Positions 44,875 to 55,928 of a stretch of DNA of 64,000 nt are shown piece after piece. The translations under genes were made by a program, and so were the position numbers. Where the stretch lies: assembly GCA_030447955.1 (NCBI GenBank), contig JAUJNY010000001.1:761485-825484 (forward strand), read 5' to 3'. The notes beneath the pieces were generated by a model, which did not search any database, had not been told where the DNA came from, and was given only the letters and a program-made list of their open reading frames with translations. The first letter of the stretch is position 1. The number at the start of each line of letters is the position of its first letter. Source of the stretch: Jiangellales bacterium. GTDB taxonomy: Bacteria; Actinomycetota; Actinomycetes; Jiangellales; Jiangellaceae.

Positions 44875-45422
44875 GCGGTCAGCTCCTCCCAGGCCGTCCA
44901 CGACGACCGCGCCCGGCAGCGCGGCGAGCACCGCACCGGGCAGCACCAGCTTGGACCGCCGCAGGCCACTGCCGACGACGACGTACGGCGCCAACGCGAC
45001 CGCACCGTCCACGTACACCGCCAGCCGTCCGGCACCCCGAGCGGGGTGATCCCGCCGTACTCCATCCCGGTCGTCTCCGTCGCCTCCTCCATCGGGAGGA
45101 ACGACGCCTTGCGCACGTCGAGCAGCCGCCGGACAGCTCCGTTGACGTCGGCCCGCGTGGTCGCCAGGACGACACACGCGGCCGTACGGGCGTCACCGCC
45201 GCGCCGGCCGGAGACGACCACGCAGTTGGCCGAGACCTCCAGCGGCACGGCGTAGGCCTTGCAGAACTCGGCGGTGTCCGCCAGCCCGGGGTCAATCTCG
45301 GCCACCTGGACGCGCTCGGCCACGTCTGGGCGAGCGACCAGTGCAGCCACAACCGGCTCGGCGAGCAGGCCGCGGCGCTCCAGTGCGGGCGTCGTCCGCA
45401 GGTCACCGATCACGGCGACCAT
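44871..45422 (-). pseudogene. YbaK/prolyl-tRNA deacylase-like protein, frameshifted as read
   Basis: GTG at 45422. The first frame carries AFCKAY-like DTAEFCKAYAVPLEVSANC, VVSGRRGGDARTAACVVLAT and RKASFLPMEEATETTGMEYG. At about 45027, after GVPDGW, the usual VYVDGAVALAPYVVVGSGLR and RRSKLVLPGAV appear one frame over; one missing C would explain it. The first frame stops at 44871 in an ATGA overlap with mmsA, which looks original. The restored frame has no stop before mmsA, so a second indel is implied. It edits mischarged tRNA in related proteins. Confidence 0.75.
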
Positions 45423-45469
45423 CCTGCCTCAGGTGGATCATGCCGGCCTCCGGCGGGCAAGATGCCGCC

Positions 45470-47203
45470 GTGGCGAGCACACCGGAAGTCGAGGGGCTGC
45501 TCGGCGCGCTGGAGCACCTGCGCGAGCGGGCAGCGGCAACCACCCTGCCGCTGGAGACCTCCAGCGCGGCAGCGGCCCGGCGGGAGCGGCGCGACCTCGT
45601 CGCCCAGCTGGACGACTACGTGCTGCCCCGGCTGCGCCAGGTCGACGCGCCGCTGCTCGCGGTCGTCGGCGGCTCGACCGGCGCGGGCAAGTCCACCCTG
45701 GTCAACTCCCTGGTGGGCAGCCCGGTCAGCCAGCCCGGGGTCCTTCGGCCCACGACCCGCGAGCCCACGCTGGTCCATCACCCCGCCGACCAGGCGTGGT
45801 TCTCCTCTCCACGGATCCTGCCCGGCCTGGCGCGGACGACCGGCGCCGCGGCCACCACCGCAGGCGCCGGCCCGACCTCCCTGCGGCTGGTGCCCGAGCC
45901 GGCCCTCCCGCCGGGGCTGGCGCTGCTGGACGCACCCGACGTCGACTCGGTGGTGACGGCCAACCGGGAGCTGGCTGCGCAGCTGCTGGCCGCCGCCGAC
46001 CTCTGGCTGTTCGTCACCACGGCCGCCCGGTACGCCGACGCGGTGCCCTGGGACCTGCTGCGGGACGCATCGGCACGCAGCGCCGCCGTGGCCGTCGTGC
46101 TCGACCGGGTGCCGCCGGAGGCGGTGGACGACGTGGGCCGTCACCTCGGCGACATGCTCGACGCCGAAGGGCTCGAGTCAGCGCCGCTGTTCGTGATCGC
46201 GGAGAGCCGGCTGGACATCGACGGCATGCTGCCCGCGGAGGAGGTGGAGCCGCTGCGCCGATGGCTGCACCGGCTCGCCGCCGATGCGACCGCCCGCTCA
46301 GCCGTGGTGCGCCAGACACTGGACGGCGCGCTCGCCGCGTACGGCCGCCGGGTCTCGGTGCTCGCGGACGCCGCGGACGACCAGGCGGCCACCGCGGACC
46401 GGCTGCGAGCCAAGGCCGCCGAGGCGTACGCCGCGGCCACGGACGACGTCGAGCACGCCACCCGGGACGGCACCATGCTGCGCGGGGAGGTGCTCGCTCG
46501 CTGGCAGGACTTCGTCGGCACCGGTGACTTCTTCCGCTCCCTGGAGCAGCAGGTCGGTCGGCTCCGTGACCGGATCGGGGCGGCACTGCGCGGGCGGCCG
46601 CAACCGGGGACCGAGGTGGAAGCCGCCATCGAGCACGGTCTCGAGGCGCTCCTCGTGGACGCCGCCGAGCGTGCGGCCGACCGTACGGTCAGCCTGTGGC
46701 GCGCCGACCCGGCCGGTGCCGCGCTGCTGCAGGGCGCGCCGCAGGACCTCTCCCACCCCGGACCCGACCTGCGACCGCGCACCGCGGCGGCAGTGCGCGG
46801 CTGGCAGGCCGAGGTCCTCGAGCTCGTCCGGCGCGAGGGCGCGGACAAGCGGTCCACCGCCCGCTTCCTGTCCTTTGGGGTCAACGGCCTCGGACTGGCC
46901 CTCATGGTCGTCGCCTTCGCTCACACCGGCGGCCTGACCGGGGTCGAAGCCGGGATCGCCGGTGGCACCGCGGTGGTGGGGCAGCGGATCCTCGAGGCGG
47001 TCTTCGGCGACCAGGCGGTGCGCGAGCTCGCCGCCCGGGCGCGGGAGGATCTCCGGGCCCGCAGCGAGGACGTGCTCAGCGGCGAGAGGGCCCGCTTCGA
47101 CGACCTCGTCGCCGCGGCGGACGTCAACCCGGCCGGAGGGGCGGCGCTGCGCGCCGCCGTACAGGCCGTCCAGCGTGAGCGCGACCGGGAGCCGACGCGG
47201 TGA
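45470..47203 (+). CDS. Dynamin-like membrane GTPase, first of a pair
   Basis: 577 residues from GTG at 45470; an ATG at 45440 is also open. P-loop GGSTGAGKSTLVNSLVG, switch region RPTTREPTLVH, DAPDVDSV in place of DxxG, and VLDRVPPE for the base motif. A long helical stalk follows, then a hydrophobic pair (FGVNGLGLALMVVAFAHTGG; AGIAGGTAVVGQRI). This architecture recalls bacterial dynamin-related proteins acting on membranes. The stop overlaps the next GTPase by GTGA. Confidence 0.82.
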   Translation: MASTPEVEGLLGALEHLRERAAATTLPLETSSAAAARRERRDLVAQLDDYVLPRLRQVDAPLLAVVGGSTGAGKSTLVNSLVGSPVSQPGVLRPTTREPTLVHHPADQAWFSSPRILPGLARTTGAAATTAGAGPTSLRLVPEPALPPGLALLDAPDVDSVVTANRELAAQLLAAADLWLFVTTAARYADAVPWDLLRDASARSAAVAVVLDRVPPEAVDDVGRHLGDMLDAEGLESAPLFVIAESRLDIDGMLPAEEVEPLRRWLHRLAADATARSAVVRQTLDGALAAYGRRVSVLADAADDQAATADRLRAKAAEAYAAATDDVEHATRDGTMLRGEVLARWQDFVGTGDFFRSLEQQVGRLRDRIGAALRGRPQPGTEVEAAIEHGLEALLVDAAERAADRTVSLWRADPAGAALLQGAPQDLSHPGPDLRPRTAAAVRGWQAEVLELVRREGADKRSTARFLSFGVNGLGLALMVVAFAHTGGLTGVEAGIAGGTAVVGQRILEAVFGDQAVRELAARAREDLRARSEDVLSGERARFDDLVAAADVNPAGGAALRAAVQAVQRERDREPTR

Positions 47204-48825
47204 TCTCCAGGCGCCGCCGCGCTCCCGACCTGCCCGACCGTCTCGATGCGCTGGAGCGCGCGGTCGCCGTGGGGGAGGGACGGCTGCCCGAGGCGTTGCT
47301 GGACGAGGCGCGCGACGTGCTGGCGCGTGCGGGGCAGCGGCTGCGGCTCTCACCGGAGCACACCGTGGTGGCGCTCGCCGGGGCCACCGGCAGCGGCAAG
47401 TCCTCCCTCTTCAACGCCATCACCGGCGTCGACCTGGCCCGGGTGGGGGTACGGCGACCGACCACCTCCGAGCCGCTGGCCTGCGTGTGGGGTGACGGGG
47501 ACAGCGGTCCGCTGCTCGACTGGCTGGCCGTCCCGCAACGGCACCGGCTCGCCCAGGACAGCGGGCCGGACGGCCCGCGGGACGGCTCGCTGGACGGGCT
47601 GCTGCTGCTCGACCTCCCGGACCACGACTCCACCCAGCTCGCCCACCGCCTCGAGGTCGACCGGCTCGTCCGGCTCGTCGACCTGTTCGTCTGGGTCGTC
47701 GACCCGCAGAAGTACGCCGACGGCGAGCTGCACGAGCGCTACCTGCGACCTTTGGCCGGCCACGGCGAGGTGACGGTGGTGGCGCTCAACCAGGTCGACC
47801 GCCTCGACGCCGCGGCGGTACGGGAGTGCCTCGCCGACCTGCGCAAGCTGCTTGACGAGGACGGGCTGCAGCTGGCGAGCGTGGTCGCGGTGTCGGCCCG
47901 TACCGGGGACGGGCTCGCGGCGCTGCGCGCCCAGCTCGAGGAGGCGGTGGGGGAGCGACGCGCCGCCCAGCAGCGGCTCGTGGCGGCCGTCGAGCGGGTG
48001 GCCGGGCGGATGCTGCAGGCGTGCGGTGAGGATCCGGTCAGCGGGGGCGGGCCGGGGTCGAGGTCGCGGCTCGTCGACGCGCTGGCCGACGCCGCGGGGG
48101 TGCCGGCCGTCACCACGGCGGTCCGCCGCTCCTACGAGCGGCGAGCGCGCCAGGCGACCGGCTGGCCGGTGACCCGGTGGCTGGGCCGGCTGGCGCCGGA
48201 CCCGCTGCGCCGGCTCCGCCTCGACCGTTCGGGAGTCGACCCTTCTCTTGCCCGCACGTCGCTGCCGGCGGCGACCCCCGCCCAGCAGGCCCGAGTCAGC
48301 TCGGCGGTGCGGGCGCTCGCCGACGACTTCTCGGCGGGAGCACCGCAGCCGTGGGTCGACGCCGTACGCCGCCGCGCGGACGCGGCCGGGACCGGCCTGA
48401 CCGACGAGCTCGACATGGCCGTGGCGGGGGTGGACCTCGGCGTCGGGCGACGACCACTGTGGTGGCGGCTCGGCAACGTCGTGCAGTGGGTCGCGCTGCT
48501 CGCCGTGGTAGCCGGCCTGGGCTGGTTGGGGGTGCTCGCCGGCCTCGCCTACCTGCGGCTGCCCCCGCCGCCGACCCCGGAGTGGCGCGGCTTCCCGGTC
48601 CCGACGCTGCTTGTGCTCGGTGGCGTTCTCGCCGGCCTGCTCACCGCCCTGGTCTGCCGCATAGCCGCCGGTCTGGGTGCCCGAAGACGAGCCGCGTTGG
48701 CGCAGCGCCGGCTGCGCTCCTCCATCGCTGCGGTCGCCGACCGGGTGCTCGTCGAGCCGCTGGAGGCGGAGGTGGACGCGTTGCAGGAGTGCCGTACCAG
48801 CGCTCTGGTCGCCGCGGGACGGTAG
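47200..48825 (+). CDS. YfjP/Era-like membrane GTPase, second of a pair
   Basis: 541 residues. P-loop AGATGSGKSSLFNAITG, RPTTSEPLACV, DLPDHDSTQL (DxPD in place of DxxG), NQVDRLD (N/TKxD-like) and SARTGDG. Two hydrophobic helices near the C-terminus (WVALLAVVAGLGWLGVLAGL; TLLVLGGVLAGLLTALVC) anchor it. It is translated with the dynamin-like gene and the two probably form a heteromer. Targets unknown. Confidence 0.85.
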   Translation: MISRRRRAPDLPDRLDALERAVAVGEGRLPEALLDEARDVLARAGQRLRLSPEHTVVALAGATGSGKSSLFNAITGVDLARVGVRRPTTSEPLACVWGDGDSGPLLDWLAVPQRHRLAQDSGPDGPRDGSLDGLLLLDLPDHDSTQLAHRLEVDRLVRLVDLFVWVVDPQKYADGELHERYLRPLAGHGEVTVVALNQVDRLDAAAVRECLADLRKLLDEDGLQLASVVAVSARTGDGLAALRAQLEEAVGERRAAQQRLVAAVERVAGRMLQACGEDPVSGGGPGSRSRLVDALADAAGVPAVTTAVRRSYERRARQATGWPVTRWLGRLAPDPLRRLRLDRSGVDPSLARTSLPAATPAQQARVSSAVRALADDFSAGAPQPWVDAVRRRADAAGTGLTDELDMAVAGVDLGVGRRPLWWRLGNVVQWVALLAVVAGLGWLGVLAGLAYLRLPPPPTPEWRGFPVPTLLVLGGVLAGLLTALVCRIAAGLGARRRAALAQRRLRSSIAAVADRVLVEPLEAEVDALQECRTSALVAAGR

Positions 48826-49015
48826 CCCGCCGCCCTTTGCCTCTCCTCGGCAGGCCCTGCCGCACTGGTCCACAAACCTCGCCTGGCCAGCCCGTCGTCC
48901 ACAGGCCCTGAGTCGGGCGCTGGCGGTGGCGTCCCAGGAGCCGGATCGTCCTGGCCAGCCGCAGCACCGCGCTGCGGTCCCCGCCCGGGCGGGAGAGACC
49001 GCGGAGGTGCGCACC

Positions 49016-49579
49016 GTGAGCGAGTTCGTCGTCACCGTCACCGGCAACGTCGCCACCGACATCCGTACGGCCACCACCAAGCAGGGCGTTGCGCTCGCCA
49101 GCTTCCGGCTCGCGATCACCCCTCGCCGGTTCGACCGCGACAAGGGCTGGCACGACGCCCCCACCTCGTACGTGACCGTGACCTGCTGGCGCACCCTCGC
49201 GCTGCACGCGCACGCCTCCCTGAGCAAGGGGCAGCCGCTGGTGGTCATGGGCAGGGTCACGGTCAAGGAGTGGCACGCCAAGGACGGCACTCGGGGCGGC
49301 ACCGACGTCGAGATCGACGCGATCACGCTCGGCCACGACCTCACCAAGGGCACGAGCATGTTCCGCAAGGCGGTCAAGGCGGCGCAGCCGGAGTCCGACG
49401 ACCGTGAGGAGGCCCGGGAGAGCCTGTCCGCCTCGCTGCGCGAGGCGCCGACGGAGCCGGCGGCGGAGCCGGCAGCGGAGCAGTCGCCGGAGCGGTCACC
49501 TGAGCAGCCGCCGCGGACTCCACCGATGCCGGCCGCCGGCACCGCCGCGGCGTCGCTGGAGGGAGCCGCCGCTGCGTGA
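49016..49579 (+). CDS. Single-stranded DNA-binding protein, second type
   Basis: 187 residues. OB-fold: VTVTGNVATDIRTATTKQGV, FRLAITPRRFDR, SYVTVTCWRTLALHAHASL, LVVMGRVTVKEW. A Pro/Glu/Ala tail without the acidic DDDIPF tip of main SSB follows, like Rv2478c. GTG at 49016 with GGAGG eight bases upstream. It precedes ettA as in mycobacteria. It may serve recombination or repair rather than replication. Confidence 0.9.
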   Translation: MSEFVVTVTGNVATDIRTATTKQGVALASFRLAITPRRFDRDKGWHDAPTSYVTVTCWRTLALHAHASLSKGQPLVVMGRVTVKEWHAKDGTRGGTDVEIDAITLGHDLTKGTSMFRKAVKAAQPESDDREEARESLSASLREAPTEPAAEPAAEQSPERSPEQPPRTPPMPAAGTAAASLEGAAAA

Positions 49580-49632
49580 GCTCAGGCCCGGCGGGCTGAG
49601 GCGCCTCGCGCACCGCGGATACCCTCGGGCAC

Positions 49633-51297
<1,665 letters not shown>

Positions 51298-51319
51298 GCC
51301 GCGACCCGTCGGCCGGGAC

Positions 51320-52240
51320 GTGACCCGCTTCACGTTCGGGTGCCCAGTGCGCTGGTCGGACGTCGACGCGTACGGGCACGTCAACAACGTCGTCTACCTC
51401 ACCTACCTCGAAGAGGCGCGGGTCGCCCTCTTCGCCCGGGCGGAGGCCTCCCAGCGGCGACTCGACACCGGGGTCGTCGTCGCTCGGCACGAGATCGAGT
51501 ACCGCGCACCGTTGTTGCCGCGCACCACGCCGGTGCCGGTGGAGACGTGGGTGCGGCGGGTCGGCAACTCCTCTGTGACCTTCGGGTACGAGGTGGTCGA
51601 CACCGCGCCCGACGGCACCCGCACCACGTACGCCCTGGCCTCCAGCGTCCTCGTCCCCGTCAACATGCGCACCGGCTCGCCCTGCCGGGTCAGTCCCGAG
51701 GAGAAGGCGGCGCTCGCCGACTACGTCCTCGCCGACGGACCCCAACCGGGCGCCGGCTCTCCGCTGCCTCGCTCCCCGGGACCCGGCGGCTCCCCGGCGG
51801 AGCACGTCTTCGCCTGCCCGGTGCGCTGGTCCGACCTCGACGCCTTCAACCACGTCAACAACGTGACGTTCCTGGAGTACCTCCAGGAGGCGCGCGTCCA
51901 CTTCGCCCACCGGGCCGGCGTCAGCGTCGGCTCGGGCCAGCCGCACGAGGGGGCGGTGGTCGTCCATCAGCAGATCGACTACGTAGCGCCGCTGCGGCTG
52001 CGCCCGGAGCCGGTGCAGGTCGCCGTGGGCGTGGCCCGCATCGGCAGGTCCTCGTACACGCTGACGTACGAGGTGCGCGACGAGCTGCGGGTGTACGCGC
52101 GGGCGAGCAGCACCCAGGTCGCCTACGACCTCACCCGGCACGCAGCCCACCCGCTGACCGCCGGTGAGCGGGACATCCTCGAGCGCTTCACCGCCGGATC
52201 CCCCGCGGCCACCGCTGCGTCAAGCAGGCCTGGTCCGTAG
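51320..52240 (+). CDS. Double-hotdog acyl-CoA thioesterase
   Basis: 306 residues. Two 4HBT hotdog domains, each with the WSDxDxxxHVNN motif: CPVRWSDVDAYGHVNNVVYL (residues 8-27) and CPVRWSDLDAFNHVNNVTFL (about 171-190). Tandem copies like Rv2475c. It hydrolyses acyl-CoA; the chain type is unknown. GTG at 51320, 22 bases after ettA. Confidence 0.9.
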   Translation: MTRFTFGCPVRWSDVDAYGHVNNVVYLTYLEEARVALFARAEASQRRLDTGVVVARHEIEYRAPLLPRTTPVPVETWVRRVGNSSVTFGYEVVDTAPDGTRTTYALASSVLVPVNMRTGSPCRVSPEEKAALADYVLADGPQPGAGSPLPRSPGPGGSPAEHVFACPVRWSDLDAFNHVNNVTFLEYLQEARVHFAHRAGVSVGSGQPHEGAVVVHQQIDYVAPLRLRPEPVQVAVGVARIGRSSYTLTYEVRDELRVYARASSTQVAYDLTRHAAHPLTAGERDILERFTAGSPAATAASSRPGP

Positions 52241-53902
52241 CCACACGGCGGCGTCGGACGGCAACGTCGCCTCCTCGAGCGGTGTGCTGGAGAGCAACAC
52301 CTCCCCGGCCGGCAGCGGCAACGGCGCCGCCCCGAGGTTGACCACGCACGCGACGCCCCGCCCCCGGGCGAAGGCCACCGCGTCCGGACCGAGATCCAGC
52401 CAGCGAAGCTCCCCGGCCCCGGCCCACAGCTCGCGGTGCAGCCGCAGCGCCTCGCGGTACAGCCTCAGCATCGAGCCGGGGTCGGATTCCTGCGCCTCGA
52501 CCGACAGCGCCGCCCAGTGGGGCGGCTGCGGCAGCCAGGCCGCCGCGGGACCGAAGCCGTACGACGGTCCCGTTCGCGCCCACGGCAGCGGCACCCGGTT
52601 GCCGTCGCGGCCGCGTTCGCGGCCCCCGCTGCGCACCCACACCGGATCCTGGCGTGCCTCGGGCGGGAGGTCCACCACCTCCTCCAACCCCAGCTCGTCG
52701 CCCTGATACACGTACGCCCCGCCGGGCAGCGCCAGCATCAGCAGCGCCGCCGCGCGGGCGCGCCGGCGGCCGAGCCCCACGTCGATCCGGCCCGCGGTGG
52801 AACGGGCGTCCGTTGCCGCCGTCTGGTCCCTCTGGTCCGGCCGGCCGTACCGGCTGACATGTCGGGACACGTCATGGTTGGACAGCACCCATGTCGTTGG
52901 GGCTCCGACGCAGGCATGCGTCCGCAACGAGGTGGTGATCACCTCACGCAGCGCGGGGGCCTGCCAGGGAGCCCGGACGAAGGCGAAGTTGAACGCCGTG
53001 TGCAAGAGGCCCGGACGCACGTACGCCGACAGCCGCTCGGGGGAGGACACCCACGCCTCGGCGCAGAACATCCGTGGCGGGTCGTAGCTGTCTGCCACCG
53101 CGCGCCAGCCGCGGTAGATCTCGAAGATCTCGTCGCGGTCCCAGTGCGGGTGGGAGCTGCGGTCGGGTGCGCGCAGCAACCCTTCCTCGTCGACCCCCAG
53201 GTCGGGCAGCGTCCTGTCCTTGGCCAGGCCGTGCGCCACGTCGACGCGGAAGCCGTCGATGCCACGGTCGAACCAGAACCGCAGCACCGAGAGGAACTCC
53301 GCGCGGACGCCGGCGTCGCTCCAGTCCAGGTCCGGCTGATCGTCGTCGAAGAGGTGCAGGTACCACTCACCGGGCGAGCCGTCGGCCTCGGTGACGCGCG
53401 TCCACGCCATCCCCCCGAAGACGCTGCGCCAGTCGTTCGGCGGGAGCTCACCGGCGTGTCCCCTTCCTGGCCGGAAGAAATAGCGCCCACGCTGCGGAGA
53501 GCCCGGCGCCGCAGCCAACGCCGCTTGGAACCACGGGTGCGCCGCGGACGTGTGGTTGGGCACGATGTCGAGCACGACGCGCAGGCCGAGCGCCGCCGCT
53601 TCGTCGATCAACGCCTGCGCCTGGTCGAGGTCGCCGAACACCGGCTCGACGCCGCGGTAGTCGGCGACGTCGTACCCACCGTCGGCCATTGGGGAGGGGT
53701 ACCAGGGGTTGACCCAGATCGCGTCCACCCCGAGCGCCGCGAGGTACGGCAGCCGGGACCGGATGCCGGCGATGTCGCCGATGCCGTCGCCGTCCCCGTC
53801 GGCGAAGGAGCGGATGTAGACCTGGTAGATGACGGCGTCCCGCCACCAGCTCTCCGTGCCGGCTTCCCGCTCCAGACGACCCTCCACGTCGGCGACCCCC
53901 AC
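52220..53902 (-). CDS. GH13 alpha-glucosidase (AglA-like)
   Basis: 560 residues. WWRDAVIYQVYIRSFADGDG opening, DIVPNHTS (region I), GFRVDVAHG with nucleophile Asp (II), FCAEAWVSS with acid/base Glu (III), and LSNHDVSRH (IV). The oligo-1,6-glucosidase/alpha-glucosidase subfamily is indicated. Cytoplasmic; acts on short maltodextrins or sucrose-like sugars. GTG at 53902 or 53887. Convergent overlap of 21 bases with the thioesterase gene. Confidence 0.92.
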   Translation of the reverse strand: MGVADVEGRLEREAGTESWWRDAVIYQVYIRSFADGDGDGIGDIAGIRSRLPYLAALGVDAIWVNPWYPSPMADGGYDVADYRGVEPVFGDLDQAQALIDEAAALGLRVVLDIVPNHTSAAHPWFQAALAAAPGSPQRGRYFFRPGRGHAGELPPNDWRSVFGGMAWTRVTEADGSPGEWYLHLFDDDQPDLDWSDAGVRAEFLSVLRFWFDRGIDGFRVDVAHGLAKDRTLPDLGVDEEGLLRAPDRSSHPHWDRDEIFEIYRGWRAVADSYDPPRMFCAEAWVSSPERLSAYVRPGLLHTAFNFAFVRAPWQAPALREVITTSLRTHACVGAPTTWVLSNHDVSRHVSRYGRPDQRDQTAATDARSTAGRIDVGLGRRRARAAALLMLALPGGAYVYQGDELGLEEVVDLPPEARQDPVWVRSGGRERGRDGNRVPLPWARTGPSYGFGPAAAWLPQPPHWAALSVEAQESDPGSMLRLYREALRLHRELWAGAGELRWLDLGPDAVAFARGRGVACVVNLGAAPLPLPAGEVLLSSTPLEEATLPSDAAVWLRTRPA

Positions 53903-53940
53903 ACCTCCGCAGGGTAGGGGGCCACCGTTGGGCAGCCGCG

Positions 53941-55419
53941 TCAGACCGCACGCTCGAAGGCGACAGCCCAGTCACCGGTGACATGCTGCGGGACGACCCG
54001 AACCCTCACCACGTCACCGGCTCGGAGGCCCCTTTCCCGCAGGAAGTCGAGGACGTACGCCACGCCGCAACTGTTCGCCTCGTAGTCGTAGAACTTGCAG
54101 GTCGTCAGCCGCACACCCTCGACCTCGACCCGCAGGAAGCCGGGGGTCTGGGACACCGTGTTGAGGTGCATTACCCTTCGCAGCCGCAGTTGGGCCTCCA
54201 CCGGCGCCAGCGGATCCTGCGGGTCCGCGTCCAGCCGCTCGATCACCGCCTGGAAGTCCGGACGCAGCGGGGCCAGCGAGGACGGAGGACTCGGCAGCGG
54301 ATAGTCCTCGAACGGCACCGCCTCGTAGATTGCCAGTCCCAGTTCGCCATCACCGCGCGGAACCGGTCCCTGCCCCGTCACACCCGAGCCGACGACCCTC
54401 ATGACCAGAGTGGCCGGCTCACCGACCTCGACGCCGAGCTCTCGCCATGCCGAGGGCGCGGCGCTCGACCCGCCGCTCGCACTACTACAACTGCCGCCCC
54501 AGTGGCGCTTCGGCTGGCCGGCCAGGTGGATCCGTACGTACACGCCCCGCTCCGCGGACTGGCAGGCCTCGGCGCTGCTGAGGTGCAGGGAGCTGGGTGT
54601 GAAAGTGACCTCGACTCGTCCGGCGGACAGCGGCGCGGTCGCCGACTTCAGCAGCCGTCCGCCGCCGTCGTACGGAAGGAAGTGAATGTCGGCTCGAGGC
54701 TTGAGGGGACCAGCATCAGGCGGCTTGAGGGGACCAGCATCGATGCGCTGGTACACCCCGATGCCGAACTCGCCGGTCTCGGGGAGCGGTTGGTCAACCG
54801 GTCCTTGATCGGTGTAGCGGACGCCCTTGACTGCCCGGACGGTCACCGTCATCGGCTCGCCGACCCGGACCCCGTAGTGGGTTTCGAGCCGCGATTCGGT
54901 CATGGAGAATCCGGCGCCGCCATCCTCTGTCAGGCAGTCGGATCCGCCCAGGAACCGTCCGTTGACCTGGATGCGCAGCTCGACCGGCAACGAGTTGTCA
55001 GTGCTCGAGAAGTCGCAGCTCTCACCGAACCGGAGGTCCAGAGTCCGCGGGACGACAGTGACCTCGACGGTGCGGCGGGGAAGGTCCTCCACGTCTACGG
55101 CGAACAGCCGGTAACCCTGGTCGTACTCGGGGAAGCCGTCGATCCGGTTGACTACGGGAGACGAGTCCACGGTGGGGGACTGGTTCACTCCGGCCGGCCC
55201 GGGGGACCCCTGGGGGTCGCCGAGGCCCAGCGGCAGCACCACGACCGCGGCGGCCACGGCGGCCGCCGTCCCGCCCGCGGCAAGACCGGCGCGACGTCGG
55301 CGTACCGAGCGCACCCGCCCGTGCACGGCATCGAGACGGTCGTCGGCCGGCAGGCCCGCCGTGGCGGCGGCGCGGTCTGCCCGGTCGGCGAGCAGGGTAC
55401 GCAGGTCGTCCTCGTTCAT
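53941..55419 (-). CDS. Large single-pass membrane protein partnered with SigE-family sigma factor
   Basis: 492 residues from ATG 55419 with GGAGG upstream. A short cytoplasmic part (EDDLRTLLADRADRAAATAG), a basic stretch and one helix (AAGGTAAAVAAAVVVLPLG), then ~430 outside residues with beta-rich repeats (VEVTVVPRTLDLRFGESCDF and VEVTFTPSSLHLSSAEACQS; VRVGEPMTVTVRAV and VEVGEPATLVMRVV), so at least two tandem domains with Cys pairs. An 8-residue unit DAGPLKP(P/R) is duplicated. Overlap with the sigma gene suggests an anti-sigma or sensor role. Confidence 0.75.
   Translation of the reverse strand: MNEDDLRTLLADRADRAAATAGLPADDRLDAVHGRVRSVRRRRAGLAAGGTAAAVAAAVVVLPLGLGDPQGSPGPAGVNQSPTVDSSPVVNRIDGFPEYDQGYRLFAVDVEDLPRRTVEVTVVPRTLDLRFGESCDFSSTDNSLPVELRIQVNGRFLGGSDCLTEDGGAGFSMTESRLETHYGVRVGEPMTVTVRAVKGVRYTDQGPVDQPLPETGEFGIGVYQRIDAGPLKPPDAGPLKPRADIHFLPYDGGGRLLKSATAPLSAGRVEVTFTPSSLHLSSAEACQSAERGVYVRIHLAGQPKRHWGGSCSSASGGSSAAPSAWRELGVEVGEPATLVMRVVGSGVTGQGPVPRGDGELGLAIYEAVPFEDYPLPSPPSSLAPLRPDFQAVIERLDADPQDPLAPVEAQLRLRRVMHLNTVSQTPGFLRVEVEGVRLTTCKFYDYEANSCGVAYVLDFLRERGLRAGDVVRVRVVPQHVTGDWAVAFERAV
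54698..54741 (-). repeat. 24-bp in-frame tandem duplication
   Basis: The 20-base string at 54698-54717 recurs at 54722-54741 with a 24-base period and adds eight residues (DAGPLKPP) between two domains of the membrane protein. Confidence 0.85.
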
Positions 55420-55928
55420 CGAGCACCTCCGGGTGCACCGTCGTGAAGGGGGGAGTGCAGGCTGGGGTCGACCCGGAGCTTGGCCAGCGCCTTGCTCGCC
55501 TGACTCTTGACCGTTCCGAGCGAGCAGCCGAGCAGCGCGGCGACCTCGGCCTCGGGCAGGTCCTCGTAGTAGCGCAGCACCACCACCGCCCGTTGCCGCT
55601 TGGGCAGGCCCCCCAGCGCATGCCACATCGCGTCACGTTCGTCGACCTCGCCGTGCGCGTCCCTGCCCGCCACCTCAGGCAGCGTCTCGGCCGGCGTCTC
55701 GCCGTTCCACCGGCGCCGCCACGAGGACGCGTACGTGTTGACGAGCACCTTGCGGACGTACGGCTCGGGGTCCCCGCTGATGCGGCCCCAGGCGAACCAT
55801 GCCTTGGCTAGCGCGGTCTGCAACAGGTCCTCGGCCAGGCCACGGTCGCGGGTCAACAGAAAGGCGGTGCGCAGCAGGCGTGGCGAGCGTGCCGCAACGA
55901 ACTCCTCGAACGCCGCGTTCTCGCTCAC
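55416..55928 (-). CDS. SigE-family ECF sigma factor (SigL/SigM-like)
   Basis: 170 residues from GTG 55928 with GAGGGG upstream. Region 2: FEEFVAARSPRLLRTAFLLT, RGLAEDLLQTALAKAWFAWG. Region 4: GLPKRQRAVVVLRYYEDLPE, AEVAALLGCSLGTVKSQASK. This is the actinomycete SigE (TIGR02983-type) group of ECF factors. Its stop overlaps the ATG of the membrane protein (ATGA), so they are made together. Confidence 0.92.
   Translation of the reverse strand: MSENAAFEEFVAARSPRLLRTAFLLTRDRGLAEDLLQTALAKAWFAWGRISGDPEPYVRKVLVNTYASSWRRRWNGETPAETLPEVAGRDAHGEVDERDAMWHALGGLPKRQRAVVVLRYYEDLPEAEVAALLGCSLGTVKSQASKALAKLRVDPSLHSPLHDGAPGGAR

Noticed and set aside
43361-45049. Long plus-strand frame opposite mmsA
   Set aside because: The minus strand carries the aldehyde dehydrogenase with all its motifs; the plus frame has none.
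44443-45177. Apparent YbaK-MmsA fusion in a single frame
   Set aside because: It arises only because of indels. The N-terminal YbaK part and the MmsA C-terminal part are in other frames, and an ATGA overlap marks the original gene boundary.
47350-49542. 730-codon open frame on the minus strand
   Set aside because: It lies opposite the second GTPase and the SSB-like gene, both with clear motifs. Its product is Arg/Gly/Ala-rich without a family, a shadow of GC-rich codon use.
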